Below, in pieces: positions 33,880 to 44,467 of a stretch of DNA of 64,000 bases. Position 1 is the first letter of the stretch; each line of letters begins with the position of its first letter. The notes under the pieces are model-generated. The model made no database searches. It saw only the letters and a program-made list of their open reading frames with translations, and was not told the origin of the DNA. This DNA comes from CAIWHR01 sp963830485 (GTDB lineage Bacteria > Pseudomonadota > Gammaproteobacteria > Burkholderiales > Casimicrobiaceae): NCBI GenBank assembly GCA_963830485.1, contig CAWHNE010000024.1:52485-116484 (forward strand), written 5' to 3'. The position numbers and the translations under genes were made by a program.

Positions 33880-35332
33880 TCAGAACGAGTAGACCGCCTG
33901 CGCAGAGATGATCCAGACGCTCGTGTCGTACGACCCCTTGACCAGCGCGTTGGACGGCGTGCTCCCCTGATTCTGGTTGAAGCTCGGGCTGTCGCCCATG
34001 ATGTACACCAAGCCGGCATCGAGCTTCCAGTTCGGCGTCCACTTGTATTCGCCGCCGATCGCGAGCCACCACCGGTCGGAGTCCGGCAGTCGGACTGTCG
34101 TATTCGTCGTGTTGGCAGGCGTCTGGTCGAATGCAACACCGCCGCGCCACTTCCATTGGCTGTTGTACCGGTAGCTCGCGCCGCCCGAGAACTTGTACGT
34201 GTCGTCCCAGTTGAGCGGGACCACGCCCAGGGTCTGACCGTTGGTCCGGGTAAAACGCAGCTCGGGAATGCTCGACCAGCCCGTCCATTGCACGTCGCCC
34301 ATCAGCTCCCATTGGGGATCGAGCTGGTAGACGAACGAGAAGTTGGCGATCTGCGGGAGCTTGGCGTCCGACGTTATGCCGCTGTTGTAAGTCCCCCCCT
34401 GATTGACGCCCGCGGCAAGGAGGGCGATGGTCGCAGCGAGCGCCGGCGGCGTGCCCGGCGGGACCGTCACCGTGGGATTCGTGAAGTCGGCATTGCCCGA
34501 GATGTTGTACTTGATCTCGGAACGGTAGGCCGCTGCGAGGCGAAGCTGGGGCGTCGCGTCCCAGGCGATGCCGACGTTCCAGCCCCACGCATCGTCGTCG
34601 CCGGTGATCGACAGCTTGGAATCGAGTCCGGCCGTCAGTCCCGCAATGGCGTTGAACGTCGGCGACCCGGGAGCTATGTTGGCCGGCGGACCGGCCGCGG
34701 CCTGGAGCAGCGCCCCCGAATAGTTGGCGTTTTGCGTCAGCGTTGCGTCGATGCGCTGGTAGTTGGCGCCGACCCCGATCGCAAAGGTAGGCGTCACCTG
34801 CCACGACAGGGCCGGGTTGATGTTGAGTGTCTTGATCTCCGACTTGAGTCCCTGGTAACGGCCGATCCAGCCGTCGTCGTACTCGGTCGTCAAGACCGAA
34901 GGGCACGTTGACCCCAAGACCGAACGTCCACTGCGGGTTGATTGGGACGGAGACGTACAGGTTCGGCACGAAGTTGTAGCCGCCCGCGTCGCCGCCGGTC
35001 CCCCCGAGAGGCTGGAACACGCCGGGGGAGCACGCAGGCGGGTAGCAGCCCGCCGGCAGCGAGCCGTCGTTCTGGAACTTGATCGAAGGCGTGATGACGT
35101 TGATGACGCCGCCGATCTGTGTCTGCTTGAACTTCGAAAGCGCAGCCGGGTTCCACCACATCGCGGTCACGTCATCGGTGAACGCGGCGCCGGCGGCAAA
35201 AGCGTTGCCGATCGAGCTCGCGCTCTGCTCGTTCAGCTGAAATCCGGTGGCGAGCGCCTGGCCGGTGCCCAGCGCGAGCGCGAGACCCGCGATGGCGGTC
35301 GCGATCCTGGTGCGAAGAAAGGGGTAGGTCAT
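33880..35332 (-). CDS. fadL: Outer-membrane fatty acid transporter FadL (one frameshift)
   Basis: The signal peptide (LALALGTGQALA) is followed by TGFQLNEQSASSIGNAFAAG and DDVTAMWWNPAAL, the FadL N-terminal hatch sequence. After a one-base shift near 34893 (NVPFGL joins TTEYDDGWIGRYQGLKSEIK) the barrel continues to a C-terminal phenylalanine (AQAVYSF). FadL lets long-chain fatty acids cross the outer membrane. A terminator follows. The position between two beta-oxidation gene groups fits. A single extra T in CTTGACG explains the break. Confidence 0.85.
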
Positions 35333-35543
35333 GGCAGCGGTCTCCTTGTTGGGACTTGAGCGGCGCCTGCCCGGTAGCCGGGCGAGAGCGTCGAAACTGT
35401 CTTTTTTGAGGGTCGCGGGGCGGTTTCGGGTTCCGTAACCGCTAATGAAAAACTATACACTCCGGGTACCGGGCCCGCACCTCGGCTGGTCAACCCGGCG
35501 GACAGTCGTTCAGAAGGGTGTTGTTTTTCGAGTCCCCTCCCGC

Positions 35544-35936
35544 CTATTCGGCCGGGACGTCACGGGGCCGCCGGTCGGGGCCCACTGCAACATAGGTCAG
35601 GCTGGCCTCGGTCACCTTGACGCAGATCACATCCTTCGGATTACGCTGCGCGTAGACCTCGACGTCGACGGTGATCGATGTCCGGCCGACCCGGACGATC
35701 GTCGAATAGAAGCTCACGACGTCGCCGATCAGCACGGGCTGCTTGAACACGAACGAATTGACGGCGACGGTCGCGACGCGACCGCGCGCGCGCTGGGCCG
35801 CGAGGACGCCGCCGGCGATGTCGACCTGCGACATCACCCAGCCGCCGAAGATGTCGCCGTGCTGGTTCGCGTCGGCCGGCATCGGCACGACGCGCAGCGT
35901 CGGCGGGCGGTCGGGAAGCGAGACCGAGCCGGTCAT
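35544..35936 (-). CDS. Acyl-CoA thioesterase (YciA-like hotdog)
   Basis: The 130-residue product has PADANQHGDIFGGWVMSQVD, the hotdog-fold active region of YciA/BFIT-type thioesterases, and NSFVFKQPVLIGDVVSFYS. It releases free fatty acid and CoA from acyl-CoA. It lies 36 bases after fadD on the same strand and may balance acyl-CoA pools. Confidence 0.88.
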   Translation of the reverse strand: MTGSVSLPDRPPTLRVVPMPADANQHGDIFGGWVMSQVDIAGGVLAAQRARGRVATVAVNSFVFKQPVLIGDVVSFYSTIVRVGRTSITVDVEVYAQRNPKDVICVKVTEASLTYVAVGPDRRPRDVPAE

Positions 35937-35972
35937 GTGCCCGTCGCAGCGAAGAAGCGTTGCCCGGGTCCG

Positions 35973-37650
35973 CTATGCCGCCTTCCGCTTCATCTCGTCG
36001 CGCAGCTCCCGCCGCAGGATCTTCCCGACGTTGGTCTTCGGCAGATCCTTGCGGAACTCGACGTCGCGCGGGCACTTGTAGCCGGTCAGGTGCTCGCGGC
36101 AGTGCTTCAGGACGTCCTCCGCGGTCAGCGCCTCGTCCTTCTTCACAACGAAGAGCTTCACCGCTTCGCCCGACTTCGCGTCGGGCACGCCCACGGCGGC
36201 GCACTCGAGCACGCCGGGGTGCATCACGACGACCGCTTCGATCTCGTTCGGGTACACGTTGAAGCCCGACACGAGGATCATGTCCTTCTTGCGGTCGACG
36301 ATCCGGACGAAGCCGCGCTCGTCCATGACCCCGATGTCGCCAGTCGCAAGCCAACCGTCCTTGTCCAGCACCTTCGCGGTCTCGTCCGGACGGTTCCAAT
36401 AGCCGGCCATCACCTGCGGGCCACGGACGCAGATCTCGCCGGGCTGCCCCTGGGGAACGATCTTGCCGTCGTCGTCGCGCAGGATGACCTCGGTCGACGA
36501 GATCGGCAGGCCGATCGAGCCGTTGTAGGCCGGCAGGTCGAGCGGGTTGATCGTCGCCGCCGGCGAGGTCTCGGTGAGGCCGTAGGCCTCGATCAGCGGA
36601 TGGCCGGTCACCTGTTTCCACTTGATCGCGACCGCCTCCTGCACGGCCATCCCGCCGCCCAGCGTGATCCGCAGCGACGAGAAATCGAGCTTTCGCGAAT
36701 TCCGGATTGTTGACCAGCGCGTTGAACAGCGTGTTGACGCCGGTGATCGCGGTGAACTTGAACTTGGCCATCTCCTTCACGAAGCCCGGAATGTCGCGCG
36801 GGTTCGGAATCAGGATGTTCTCGGCGCCCAGCGTCATGAACGTGAGGCAGTTCGCCGTCAGCGAGAAGATGTGGTAGAGCGGCAGCGGCGTGATGACGAT
36901 CTCGCGGCTGTCGGGGTCGAGGAACGGCCGCACCCAGGCCCGAGCCTGCAGCAGGTTGGCGACGATGTTCCGGTGGAGCAGCATCGCTCCTTTGGCGACG
37001 CCGGTCGTGCCGCCCGTGTACTGGAGGAACGCGATGTCGTCGTGCACGAGCGGGATCCGCTCGAGCTTCGTCCGGCGGCCTTCGGCCAGCGCCGTCGACA
37101 GACGGATCGAGCCCGGCAAGCTCCAAGCCGGGACCATCTTCTTCACGTGGCGGAGCACGAAGTCGACGATGAGCCCCTTGAACCCGAGCAGCTCGCCGAT
37201 GCTCGTAACGACGACGGTGCGCACTTTGGTCTTCGCGACGACCTCCTCCACCGTGTGCGCGAAGTTCTCGACGACGACGATCACCTCGGCGCCCGAGTCG
37301 TTGAGCTGATGCTCGAGCTCGCGGGCGGTGTAGAGCGGGTTCACATTCACCACCGTGCAGCCGGCGCGCAGGATCCCGAACAGGCAGATCGGGTACTGCA
37401 GGATGTTCGGCATCATCAGAGCGACGCGCGCGCCCTTTTTGCAGCCCTGCGCCTGCAGCCAGCCCGCGAACGCGGTCGACAGCGTGTCGAGCTCGGAAAA
37501 CGTGATCGACTTGCCCATGCACGTGAACGCAGGCCGCGCCGCGTACTTCGCGACACTCTCGTCGAACACGTCGCGCACCGACGAGTATTCGGTGACGTCG
37601 ATGTCGGCCGGGACGCCCTTCGGGTACTGCTTGAGCCAGATTCGATCCAC
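35973..37650 (-). CDS. fadD: Long-chain fatty acid-CoA ligase FadD (one frameshift)
   Basis: The N-terminal half reads MDRIWLKQYPKGVPADIDV and contains QYTGGTTGVAKGAMLLHRN (P-loop of AMP-forming ligases). After a one-base shift at a TTT run (36691-36693; AAA on the coding strand) it continues LDFSSLRITLGGGMAVQEAV, IEAYGLTETSPAATINP, WLATGDIGVMDERGFVRIVD and the lysine motif PKTNVGKILRREL. Removing one A from the run restores the full protein of about 560 residues. FadD activates imported fatty acids. Confidence 0.88.
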
Positions 37651-37863
37651 AATCTCTCCTCCCGCAGGCGCGCCGGGTCTTGCGCCGGACGCCTCTTGAT
37701 GGCGGCCGGCGCGGACGGGGGCCCAGGTCGCCCGGCGCAGCTTTGAAATCGTACACCAAGCGCCTCGGCCGGACCCCGCGACCGGTCGTCGCAGTGGCGG
37801 CGCGAGCGGCGGAGAGGGACCCGACGCGCGGAGCGGGTGGGGATCGGAGCGCGGCGGTGCGCT

Positions 37864-39786
37864 TCAGGAAGCTTCCAGGGTGGCGGCGTAGTGAAGCGGG
37901 CCGCCCCGGAACGGCGCAAAGCCGGTACCGAAGATGGCGCCCGCGTCGACGAGATCGGCGTCGGCGACGATGTGCTCGGCGAGCGCCGCCTTCGCCTCGG
38001 CGACGAACGGTCCCACGAGCCGTTCAGCGAGACCCGCGGGCACCGCGCCGTGTGCCTGCTTCGCGGCCTTGCCGCTCGACCAATCGTAGAAGCCGCGCTT
38101 GGTCTTCTTGCCGAGATGTCCCGCGTCGACGAGCGCCTTGAGCTTTGCGGGCTCCGGTGCATCCGGCGTGAGCATCTTGCCCACAGCGACGCAGATGTCG
38201 AGGCCGACGGTGTCGGCAAGCTCGATCGGGCCCATCGGCATGCCGAAGGCGAGCGCGGCCTCGTCGACAGTTTCCGGGGCGATTCCTTCGTCGACGCAGC
38301 GCATCGCCGCCATCAGGTACGGCGCGAGCACGCGATTTACGAGGAAGCCCGGCGCGCTCTTCACCGGCAGCGGCAGCTTGTCGATCTGCCGGACGAACGC
38401 CGCAGCGCCCGGCACGAGGTCCGCACGCGTGTTGCCGCCGACGACGACCTCGACCAGCATCATCTGCGGCACCGGATTGAAGAAGTGGATCCCGATGAGG
38501 CGCGCCGGATCGCGCATCGCCGTCGCGATGTCCTCGAGCGGAATCGACGACGTGTTCGTCGCGAGGAGCGCGCCCGGCTTCGCCTTCGCCTCGAGCGCCG
38601 CGAACAGGCTCCGCTTCGCCTCGAGATTCTCGAAGATCGCCTCGACGATCACGTCGGCGCGCGCGACGCCGTCGCCCGCCACGTCGGGTATCAGGCGGTC
38701 CGCCGCGTCGCGGACGCGGCGCGGATCCTTCAAGCGCTGCGCGAAGAGCTTCGCCGCGCGGCCCATCGCCGGCACGAGGCGCTCCGCGTTCTGGTCCTGC
38801 AAAGTGACGGTGAGTCCGCGCAGCGCGCACCACGCGGCGATGTCGCCGCCCATGGTGCCGGCACCGACGACGTGCACGTGCGCCGCCGCGAATTCGCCTT
38901 CCTTGCCGATCGACTTCAAGCGCTCCTGCAGCCGGAACACGCGGATCAGGTTCATGGCGGTCGGCGTCTTCAGGAGCGAGGGCACCGACTCGGGATCGGA
39001 TGGCGCGGCGGCGAGCGCGTTGCCGTCGTGCTTCACCCAGAGATCGAGGATTGCGTAGGGTGCCGGGTAGTGCTCGCGCCGTGCACGTTTCGCCACCTGC
39101 TTGCGCGCCTGCGACGCGATGAAGCCGCGCACGGGGCCCGCGAGCGTGAGCGACAGGGGGAACGGCAGCGTGCGCGGCGGCGGCAGCGCGGTGAGCACGC
39201 CGCGCGCCGTGTTCTCCATGATGCGTGGCGGCACGCACTCGTCGGCTAGCCCTAGCTTCTTCGCGCGGCGGGCATCGATCGTGCGGCCGGTGAGCATCAG
39301 GTCGAGCGCGGCCGGCGCGCCCGCGAGCCGCGGCAGCCGCTTCATCCCGCCCCAGCCGGGCACGATCCCCAGCATCACCTCGGGCAGCCCGAGCCGCGTG
39401 CCGGGTTCGTCGACGACGACGCGGTAGCGGCAGGCGAGCGCGAGCTCGAAGCCGCCGCCCAGGCAGAAGCCGCGGACGAGCGCCAGCGTCGGGTATTTAA
39501 CCGCCGCAAGCCGCTCGAACGTATCCCACCCTCGCCGCACGAGCGCGATCGCGTCGTCCTCGGTGTGAACCTTGCCGAATTCGTCGATGTCGGCGCCGGC
39601 GATGAAGCCGTTCGGCTTGCCCGACGCGATGACGAGCCCCTTCGGTGGATCGCGGTCGAGCAGGTCCAGCGCTTCGTTCAGCTCCGCGAATACGTCGCTC
39701 GACAGCGTGTTCGTCGTCGTGCCGGCCTTGTCGAACGTGAGCCGCGCGAGGCCGTCCGCCTCGCGCGTGAGAGTCCAGTGTCGCAT
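37864..39786 (-). CDS. Fatty oxidation multifunctional protein (enoyl-CoA hydratase/3-hydroxyacyl-CoA dehydrogenase, FadJ/FadB-type)
   Basis: The 640-residue protein has the crotonase domain first (VIASGKPNGFIAGADIDEF, ALVRGFCLGGGFELALACR, EVMLGIVPGWGGMKRLPRL) and then the dehydrogenase domain (VHVVGAGTMGGDIAAWCAL, IGIHFFNPVPQMMLVEVV, GFLVNRVLAPYL). Domain order is that of FadJ/FadB. It is shorter than E. coli FadJ (714). It follows the thiolase gene by 35 bases and likely forms the second beta-oxidation complex of the region. Confidence 0.92.
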   Translation of the reverse strand: MRHWTLTREADGLARLTFDKAGTTTNTLSSDVFAELNEALDLLDRDPPKGLVIASGKPNGFIAGADIDEFGKVHTEDDAIALVRRGWDTFERLAAVKYPTLALVRGFCLGGGFELALACRYRVVVDEPGTRLGLPEVMLGIVPGWGGMKRLPRLAGAPAALDLMLTGRTIDARRAKKLGLADECVPPRIMENTARGVLTALPPPRTLPFPLSLTLAGPVRGFIASQARKQVAKRARREHYPAPYAILDLWVKHDGNALAAAPSDPESVPSLLKTPTAMNLIRVFRLQERLKSIGKEGEFAAAHVHVVGAGTMGGDIAAWCALRGLTVTLQDQNAERLVPAMGRAAKLFAQRLKDPRRVRDAADRLIPDVAGDGVARADVIVEAIFENLEAKRSLFAALEAKAKPGALLATNTSSIPLEDIATAMRDPARLIGIHFFNPVPQMMLVEVVVGGNTRADLVPGAAAFVRQIDKLPLPVKSAPGFLVNRVLAPYLMAAMRCVDEGIAPETVDEAALAFGMPMGPIELADTVGLDICVAVGKMLTPDAPEPAKLKALVDAGHLGKKTKRGFYDWSSGKAAKQAHGAVPAGLAERLVGPFVAEAKAALAEHIVADADLVDAGAIFGTGFAPFRGGPLHYAATLEAS

Positions 39787-39821
39787 CGGGTTCTTTATTC
39801 CGAAGGGCGTGAGGTGCTGTC

Positions 39822-41105
39822 CTACGGGCGCTCGACCAGCATCGCGCCGCCCAGCCCGCCGCCGATGCAGATCGCCGCCATGCCGCGGCGGCCGCCCGTG
39901 CGCTCGAGCGCGTTCAGCACGTGCAGCACGATCCGCGCGCCCGACGCGCCGACCGGGTGGCCGAGCGCGATCGCACCGCCGTCGACGTTGAGCTTCGATT
40001 CGTCGAGCTTGCCCACCGCGCTGTCGCGGCCGAGCTCCTGCCGGCAATAGTCGGCGCTCTCCCACGCGCGAAGGCATGCGATCACCTGCGCGGCGAACGC
40101 TTCGTTGATCTCCCACGCGTCGAGATCGTTCAGCCCCAGGCCGTGCCGAGTCAGGATCGGCGTCGCCGCGTGCACGGGACCCAAGCCCATCTGCGCCGGG
40201 TCGAGGCCCGCCCACTCGGAATCGACGATGCGGCCCTTTGGCTCGAGCTTGTGCTCCGCCACCGCGCGCTCGGACGCGAGGACGAGCCACGCCGCGCCGT
40301 CGGTCACCTGCGAGCTGTTGCCCGCGGTGACGTTCCCGTACTTGCGGTCGAAGAACGGCTTCAACTTCGCCAGGTTGTCGGGCGTCGAATCCTCGCGCAC
40401 GCCGTCGTCGGCGGGATAGAGCTTCCCGTCCTTGTCGAAGAGCGGCACGAGCTCGTGCGCGAAGTGTCCCGCCTTCTGCGCAGCCAGCACCCGCTGGTGG
40501 CTGCGCGCGGCGTACTCGTCCATCTCGCGGCGCGTGACGCCGAAGCGGTACGCGAGATTCTCCGCCGTCTGCCCCATCAGCAGGCCGACGATCGGATCGG
40601 TCAGGCCCTTCATGAGACCGATCACCGGCGCGAGATAGCCCGGGCGGAACTTGGCGAGCAGCGCTGCGCGTTGCCCGAGCGTCTTCGCCGCGTACCAGTT
40701 CGCGAGCCAGACGACCATCGTGTCCGAGAACAGCAGCGGCGCGCGCGACAGCGCGTCGACGCCGCCGGCGAGCACGAGATTCGAGCGCCCCGTTCGGATG
40801 TTGGCGATGGCCGAATCGAGCGCCTGCATGCCCGACGCGCAGTTGCGCATCACCGTCCATCCGGGCACCTTGTTCCCGCAGCCCATCCGCAGCGCGACGA
40901 CGCGGCCGATGTTCACCTCGTCCGGCGACGGCGCCGCGCAGCCGAGGATCACTTCGTCGAGCTGCGGCGGGTCGAAGCGCTGGCGCACGAGCAACGCGCG
41001 GCCGGCGTCGGTCGCCAGATCGGATGCGGCGAACGGCCCGGGGCGGTTGCGTGCCTTGAGGAACGGTGTGCGCGCGCCGTCGACGATGTAGATCGGCTCG
41101 GTCAT
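39822..41105 (-). CDS. fadI: Acetyl-CoA C-acyltransferase (FadI-like thiolase)
   Basis: The 427-residue thiolase has the active cysteine in MRNCASGMQALDSAI, NEAFAAQVIACL and GGAIALGHPVGASGARIV, and ends AICIGGGLGGAMLVERP. Length and the EVNIGRVVALRMGCG segment match FadI-type long thiolases rather than FadA. It lies between fadE and the FadJ/FadB-type gene and should be the thiolase partner of that protein. Confidence 0.88.
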   Translation of the reverse strand: MTEPIYIVDGARTPFLKARNRPGPFAASDLATDAGRALLVRQRFDPPQLDEVILGCAAPSPDEVNIGRVVALRMGCGNKVPGWTVMRNCASGMQALDSAIANIRTGRSNLVLAGGVDALSRAPLLFSDTMVVWLANWYAAKTLGQRAALLAKFRPGYLAPVIGLMKGLTDPIVGLLMGQTAENLAYRFGVTRREMDEYAARSHQRVLAAQKAGHFAHELVPLFDKDGKLYPADDGVREDSTPDNLAKLKPFFDRKYGNVTAGNSSQVTDGAAWLVLASERAVAEHKLEPKGRIVDSEWAGLDPAQMGLGPVHAATPILTRHGLGLNDLDAWEINEAFAAQVIACLRAWESADYCRQELGRDSAVGKLDESKLNVDGGAIALGHPVGASGARIVLHVLNALERTGGRRGMAAICIGGGLGGAMLVERP

Positions 41106-41143
41106 TGGACTGTACCTCCGCGCTGCGCGCTCCTACCCTCCCG

Positions 41144-43675
41144 TCACGCCGCCGCCTTCTGCGCGGCGACCGAGGGCGTGGTCGGCGTCGTCGAGGACGG
41201 GGCGGCGAGCGCGTCGAGCTGCATCTCCGACGCACCCAGGTCCTGCGGGAAGTCATCGACGCGGATCACCTTCGCCACGAGGTCGCGCGCGGCAACGACC
41301 GCCGCGGCCTCGACCGCCGTGACGATGCTCGCCGCCTGCGCCCGCTCGAGCAGCATCTCCAGGCCGGCGCCCGGCGGCAGCTTCGCGTCGAAGCGGCCTT
41401 CCTTCGCCGCCGCGCGGAGCCGGGTCTCGATCGGCTCGACTTCGAGCGTCGCCGCGAGCGAGCGCTCGATCAGCGACACCGGATCCTCGCCGGTCGTCGG
41501 CACGTACATGCCCGCGGTCAACCGGTCGCGCGTCGCGGACGGCTCGAGCAGGAGCTTCGCGACGTCGTGACCCAGCTTGTCGGACGGGATGACGTACGGC
41601 CGGCCGAGCGGGAACACGATCCGGCGCATCACGGCGGCGATCATCCGGTTCGGGAAGTTCGAGATCACGCCTTCGAACGCCGTCTGCGCCTTGAACATCG
41701 CATCCCAGATCGCCCAATGCATGAGCGGCGCGTCGGCCTCCTGCCGGCCCTCGTCCTCGTAGCGTTTCAACGTCGCCGAGCAGAGATAAAGGAGCGAGAG
41801 GATGTCGCCCAGCCGCGCGGAGAGCTTCTCCTTGCGCTTGAGGGCGCCGCCCAGCGAGCCCATCGAGACGTCGGCCAGGAAGGCGAGCGCGGCGGAGAAC
41901 CGCGTGAGCTGCTGGTAGTAGCGGCGCGTCGCGGGCGCGACGTCGACCGACACGCCGACGAAGTGCGAGCCGGTGATGCCCGTCACCAGCGTGCGCGCCA
42001 TGTTGGCGAGCGCGAAGCGCAGGTGGCCGAACAGGGCATTGTCGAAGGCGATCGAGGCCTTGGCCGAATCCGCCTCGCGTGTCGCCTCGATCTCCTTCAG
42101 CACGTACGGATGGCAGCGGATCGCGCCCTGCCCGAAGACGATGAGGCTTCGCGTCAGGATGTTTGCCCCCTCGACGGTGATCGCGACGGGGAGTTGCATG
42201 TACGCGGCGCCGAGGAAATTCGACGGGCCCATCATGATGCCCTTGCCACCGACGACGTCCATCGCGTCGGTGACGACCTCGCGGCCGCGCTGCGTGAGAT
42301 GCAGCTTCGCGATGCCGGAGATGACGGCGGGCTTCTCGCCCGCGTCGATGGCGGAGGTCGTGAGCATCCGCGCGGCGTCCATCATGTACAGGTTGCCGCC
42401 CATCCGCGTCAGCGCTTCCTCGATGCCTTCGAAGCGGCCGATCGGCGTCTTGAACTGCGTGCGCACGCGAGCGTAGCCGCCGGTCGTCCGCACGGCGAGC
42501 TTCGCCATCCCGGTCGCCGACGACGGAAGCGAGATGCCGCGACCTGCGGCCAGGCACTCCATCAGCATCCGCCACCCGCGACCGAGCATCGGCTGGCCAC
42601 CGATGACCCAGTCCATCGGGATGAACACGTCGCGGCCCCACGTCGGACCATTCTGGAACACCGCATTGAGTGGCATGTGCCGGCGGCCGATCTCGACCCC
42701 CGGATGCGACGTCGGCACGAGCGCGCAGGTGATGCCGAGGTCGGCCTTGTCACCGACGAGATGGTCGGGGTCGTACACACGAAACGCGAGGCCGAGCAGT
42801 GTGGCCACCGGACCCAGCGTGATGTAGCGCTTGTCCCACGTCACGGAGAGGCCGAGCGTGCGCTGGCCTTCGTGCTCGCCCCAGCAGACGACCGCGTAGT
42901 CGGGGATCGCCGCGGCGTCCGAGCCCGCATTCGGATTGGTGAGTGCGAAGCACGGGATCTCGAGTCCCTTCGCGAGCCGGGGCAGGTAGTGGCGCTTCTG
43001 CGCGTCGGTGCCGTAGTGCGCGAGAAGCTCGCCCGGCCCCAGCGAATTCGGGACCATCACGGTGACCGAGACCGTGCCCGAGTGGGTCGACAGCTTGGTC
43101 ATCACCTGCGAATGTGCGTACGCGGAAAAGCCAAGGCCGCCGTACTCCTTCGCGATGTTCATCCCCCAGAAGCCCTTGTCCTTGATGAACTGCCAGACCG
43201 CGGGCGGAAGATCGCGGTGGACGTTGGTCGTCTCCCAATCCGCGACCATCGCACAGAGCTCGACGACCTCGTGGTCCATGAACCGCTGCTCGTCCGGAGT
43301 GAGCGTCGGTGCGGGCGTGCCGAGCAGCCGCTTCCAGTTCGGCCGCCCCGAGAAGAGCTCGCCGTCCCACCAGACGGTCCCGGCCTCGATCGCCTCGCGC
43401 TCCGTCTGCGACATCGGTGGCAGCACCTTGCGAAACGCCGCGAGTACCGGATTGCTCACGAGCCGCCGCCGCAGCGCCGGCACGTTCAGCGGAATCGCGA
43501 GCAGGACGAAGACCGCGGCGAGCGCGATGGCGAGCCCGTCGGGAACGAGATGCGCGCCCCAAAGGACGGCGATCGCGCCCGCGATCGCGGCGCTCCACAC
43601 GATTCCGGAGGCGTTGACGTAGGCGAGCGCGAGCGCGCCCGCCAGCACCGCGACGAACCAGAGGAGGATCAGCAT
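41144..43675 (-). CDS. fadE: Acyl-CoA dehydrogenase FadE
   Basis: The 843-residue protein begins with two to three membrane segments (MLILLWFVAVLAGALALAYV, AAVFVLLAIPLNV). The acyl-CoA dehydrogenase domain follows (GFWGMNIAKEYGGLGFSAYA, FALTNPNAGSDAAAIPD) and then the large FadE-specific C-terminal domain. Length is close to E. coli FadE (814). It catalyses the first oxidation of beta-oxidation and passes electrons to ETF. It lies 42 bases after the TetR gene. Confidence 0.93.
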   Translation of the reverse strand: MLILLWFVAVLAGALALAYVNASGIVWSAAIAGAIAVLWGAHLVPDGLAIALAAVFVLLAIPLNVPALRRRLVSNPVLAAFRKVLPPMSQTEREAIEAGTVWWDGELFSGRPNWKRLLGTPAPTLTPDEQRFMDHEVVELCAMVADWETTNVHRDLPPAVWQFIKDKGFWGMNIAKEYGGLGFSAYAHSQVMTKLSTHSGTVSVTVMVPNSLGPGELLAHYGTDAQKRHYLPRLAKGLEIPCFALTNPNAGSDAAAIPDYAVVCWGEHEGQRTLGLSVTWDKRYITLGPVATLLGLAFRVYDPDHLVGDKADLGITCALVPTSHPGVEIGRRHMPLNAVFQNGPTWGRDVFIPMDWVIGGQPMLGRGWRMLMECLAAGRGISLPSSATGMAKLAVRTTGGYARVRTQFKTPIGRFEGIEEALTRMGGNLYMMDAARMLTTSAIDAGEKPAVISGIAKLHLTQRGREVVTDAMDVVGGKGIMMGPSNFLGAAYMQLPVAITVEGANILTRSLIVFGQGAIRCHPYVLKEIEATREADSAKASIAFDNALFGHLRFALANMARTLVTGITGSHFVGVSVDVAPATRRYYQQLTRFSAALAFLADVSMGSLGGALKRKEKLSARLGDILSLLYLCSATLKRYEDEGRQEADAPLMHWAIWDAMFKAQTAFEGVISNFPNRMIAAVMRRIVFPLGRPYVIPSDKLGHDVAKLLLEPSATRDRLTAGMYVPTTGEDPVSLIERSLAATLEVEPIETRLRAAAKEGRFDAKLPPGAGLEMLLERAQAASIVTAVEAAAVVAARDLVAKVIRVDDFPQDLGASEMQLDALAAPSSTTPTTPSVAAQKAAA

Positions 43676-43717
43676 CGAAGGCTCCTTGGAGAATGAATCA
43701 TTGGTCGTGCGCCGCGC

Positions 43718-44443
43718 TCAGCGCAGGCGCAGGAGCTCGCCGTCGAGCGCGCGGCCGGCGGCCGACGCGTCGGGGAGCGGGGACTGCAATCCGGCGAGCA
43801 GGAATGGCGCCAGGCGGCGCAAGAGCATCTCGTCGTTGCCCGCGTCGGTCGACGTGAGCTCGGCGATGAGCTTGAGCGCATCCGTGCCGGCAAGCGTGTA
43901 CGACAAAGCACCCATGATGAAGTGCAGCCGCCATGAGAGCTCCTTCGGCGGCAGCTCCGGCAGCGCGCGCGCAAACGCCGCTTTGAAGCGCGCGATCATC
44001 ACGGCGTACTGCGCCGAGAGGAACTGGCGGATGAACGGCGCCGGGTCGGCGTACGCGCGGCCCAGGAGCCGCAGGAAGTTCTTGCCACCGCGCGCAGGGT
44101 CGCGCGCGAGACGCAGCGCCGGGACGAACATCGCGGAGAGGATCTGCTCGCACGGCACCGCACCGGGTGCCGCCCCGCGCTCGAGCGCGGTCAGGAGGTC
44201 GACGCGCTCCTGGTTCATCGGGTCGAGCCGACGCGTCAGCACCGCTTGGAACAACTCTTCCTTGCTGCCGAAGTGATAGTTCACCGCGGCCAGGTTGACG
44301 CCGGCCGCCGCGGTGATCGAACGCAGGCTCGTGGCCTCGAAGCCATGCTCCATGAACAGAGACTCGGCCGTATCGAGAATCCGGTCCTTCGTCGCGACCG
44401 GTGCTTCCCTTTCAATCGTCCGCAGCGCGTTGCCGTTCGTCAC
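43718..44443 (-). CDS. TetR-family regulator, PsrA/FadR-like
   Basis: The 241-residue protein has a TetR DNA-binding domain (RILDTAESLFMEHGFEATSL, then AAGVNLAAVNYHFGSKEELF). The C-terminal ligand domain is typical of CerR/PsrA-like regulators. The start is GTG with AGGAGG before it. It is the first gene of a likely operon with fadE, fadI and fadJ/B. A PsrA-type palindrome lies 25 bases upstream, so it probably represses itself and the operon and responds to long-chain acyl-CoA or fatty acid. Confidence 0.85.
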   Translation of the reverse strand: MTNGNALRTIEREAPVATKDRILDTAESLFMEHGFEATSLRSITAAAGVNLAAVNYHFGSKEELFQAVLTRRLDPMNQERVDLLTALERGAAPGAVPCEQILSAMFVPALRLARDPARGGKNFLRLLGRAYADPAPFIRQFLSAQYAVMIARFKAAFARALPELPPKELSWRLHFIMGALSYTLAGTDALKLIAELTSTDAGNDEMLLRRLAPFLLAGLQSPLPDASAAGRALDGELLRLR

Positions 44444-44467
44444 CCGACCTCCTCGGCACAGCCTTAA

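Noticed and set aside
35405..35440. GAAAC and GTTTC half-sites upstream of fadL as a PsrA operator
   Set aside because: The half-sites are about 27 bases apart, whereas PsrA sites have 2-4 bases between halves.
41066..43696. Very long plus-strand open frame (about 876 codons) opposite fadE and fadI
   Set aside because: Rich in Arg/His/Asp with no family motifs; it is the antisense shadow of GC-rich fadE, whose motifs are unambiguous.
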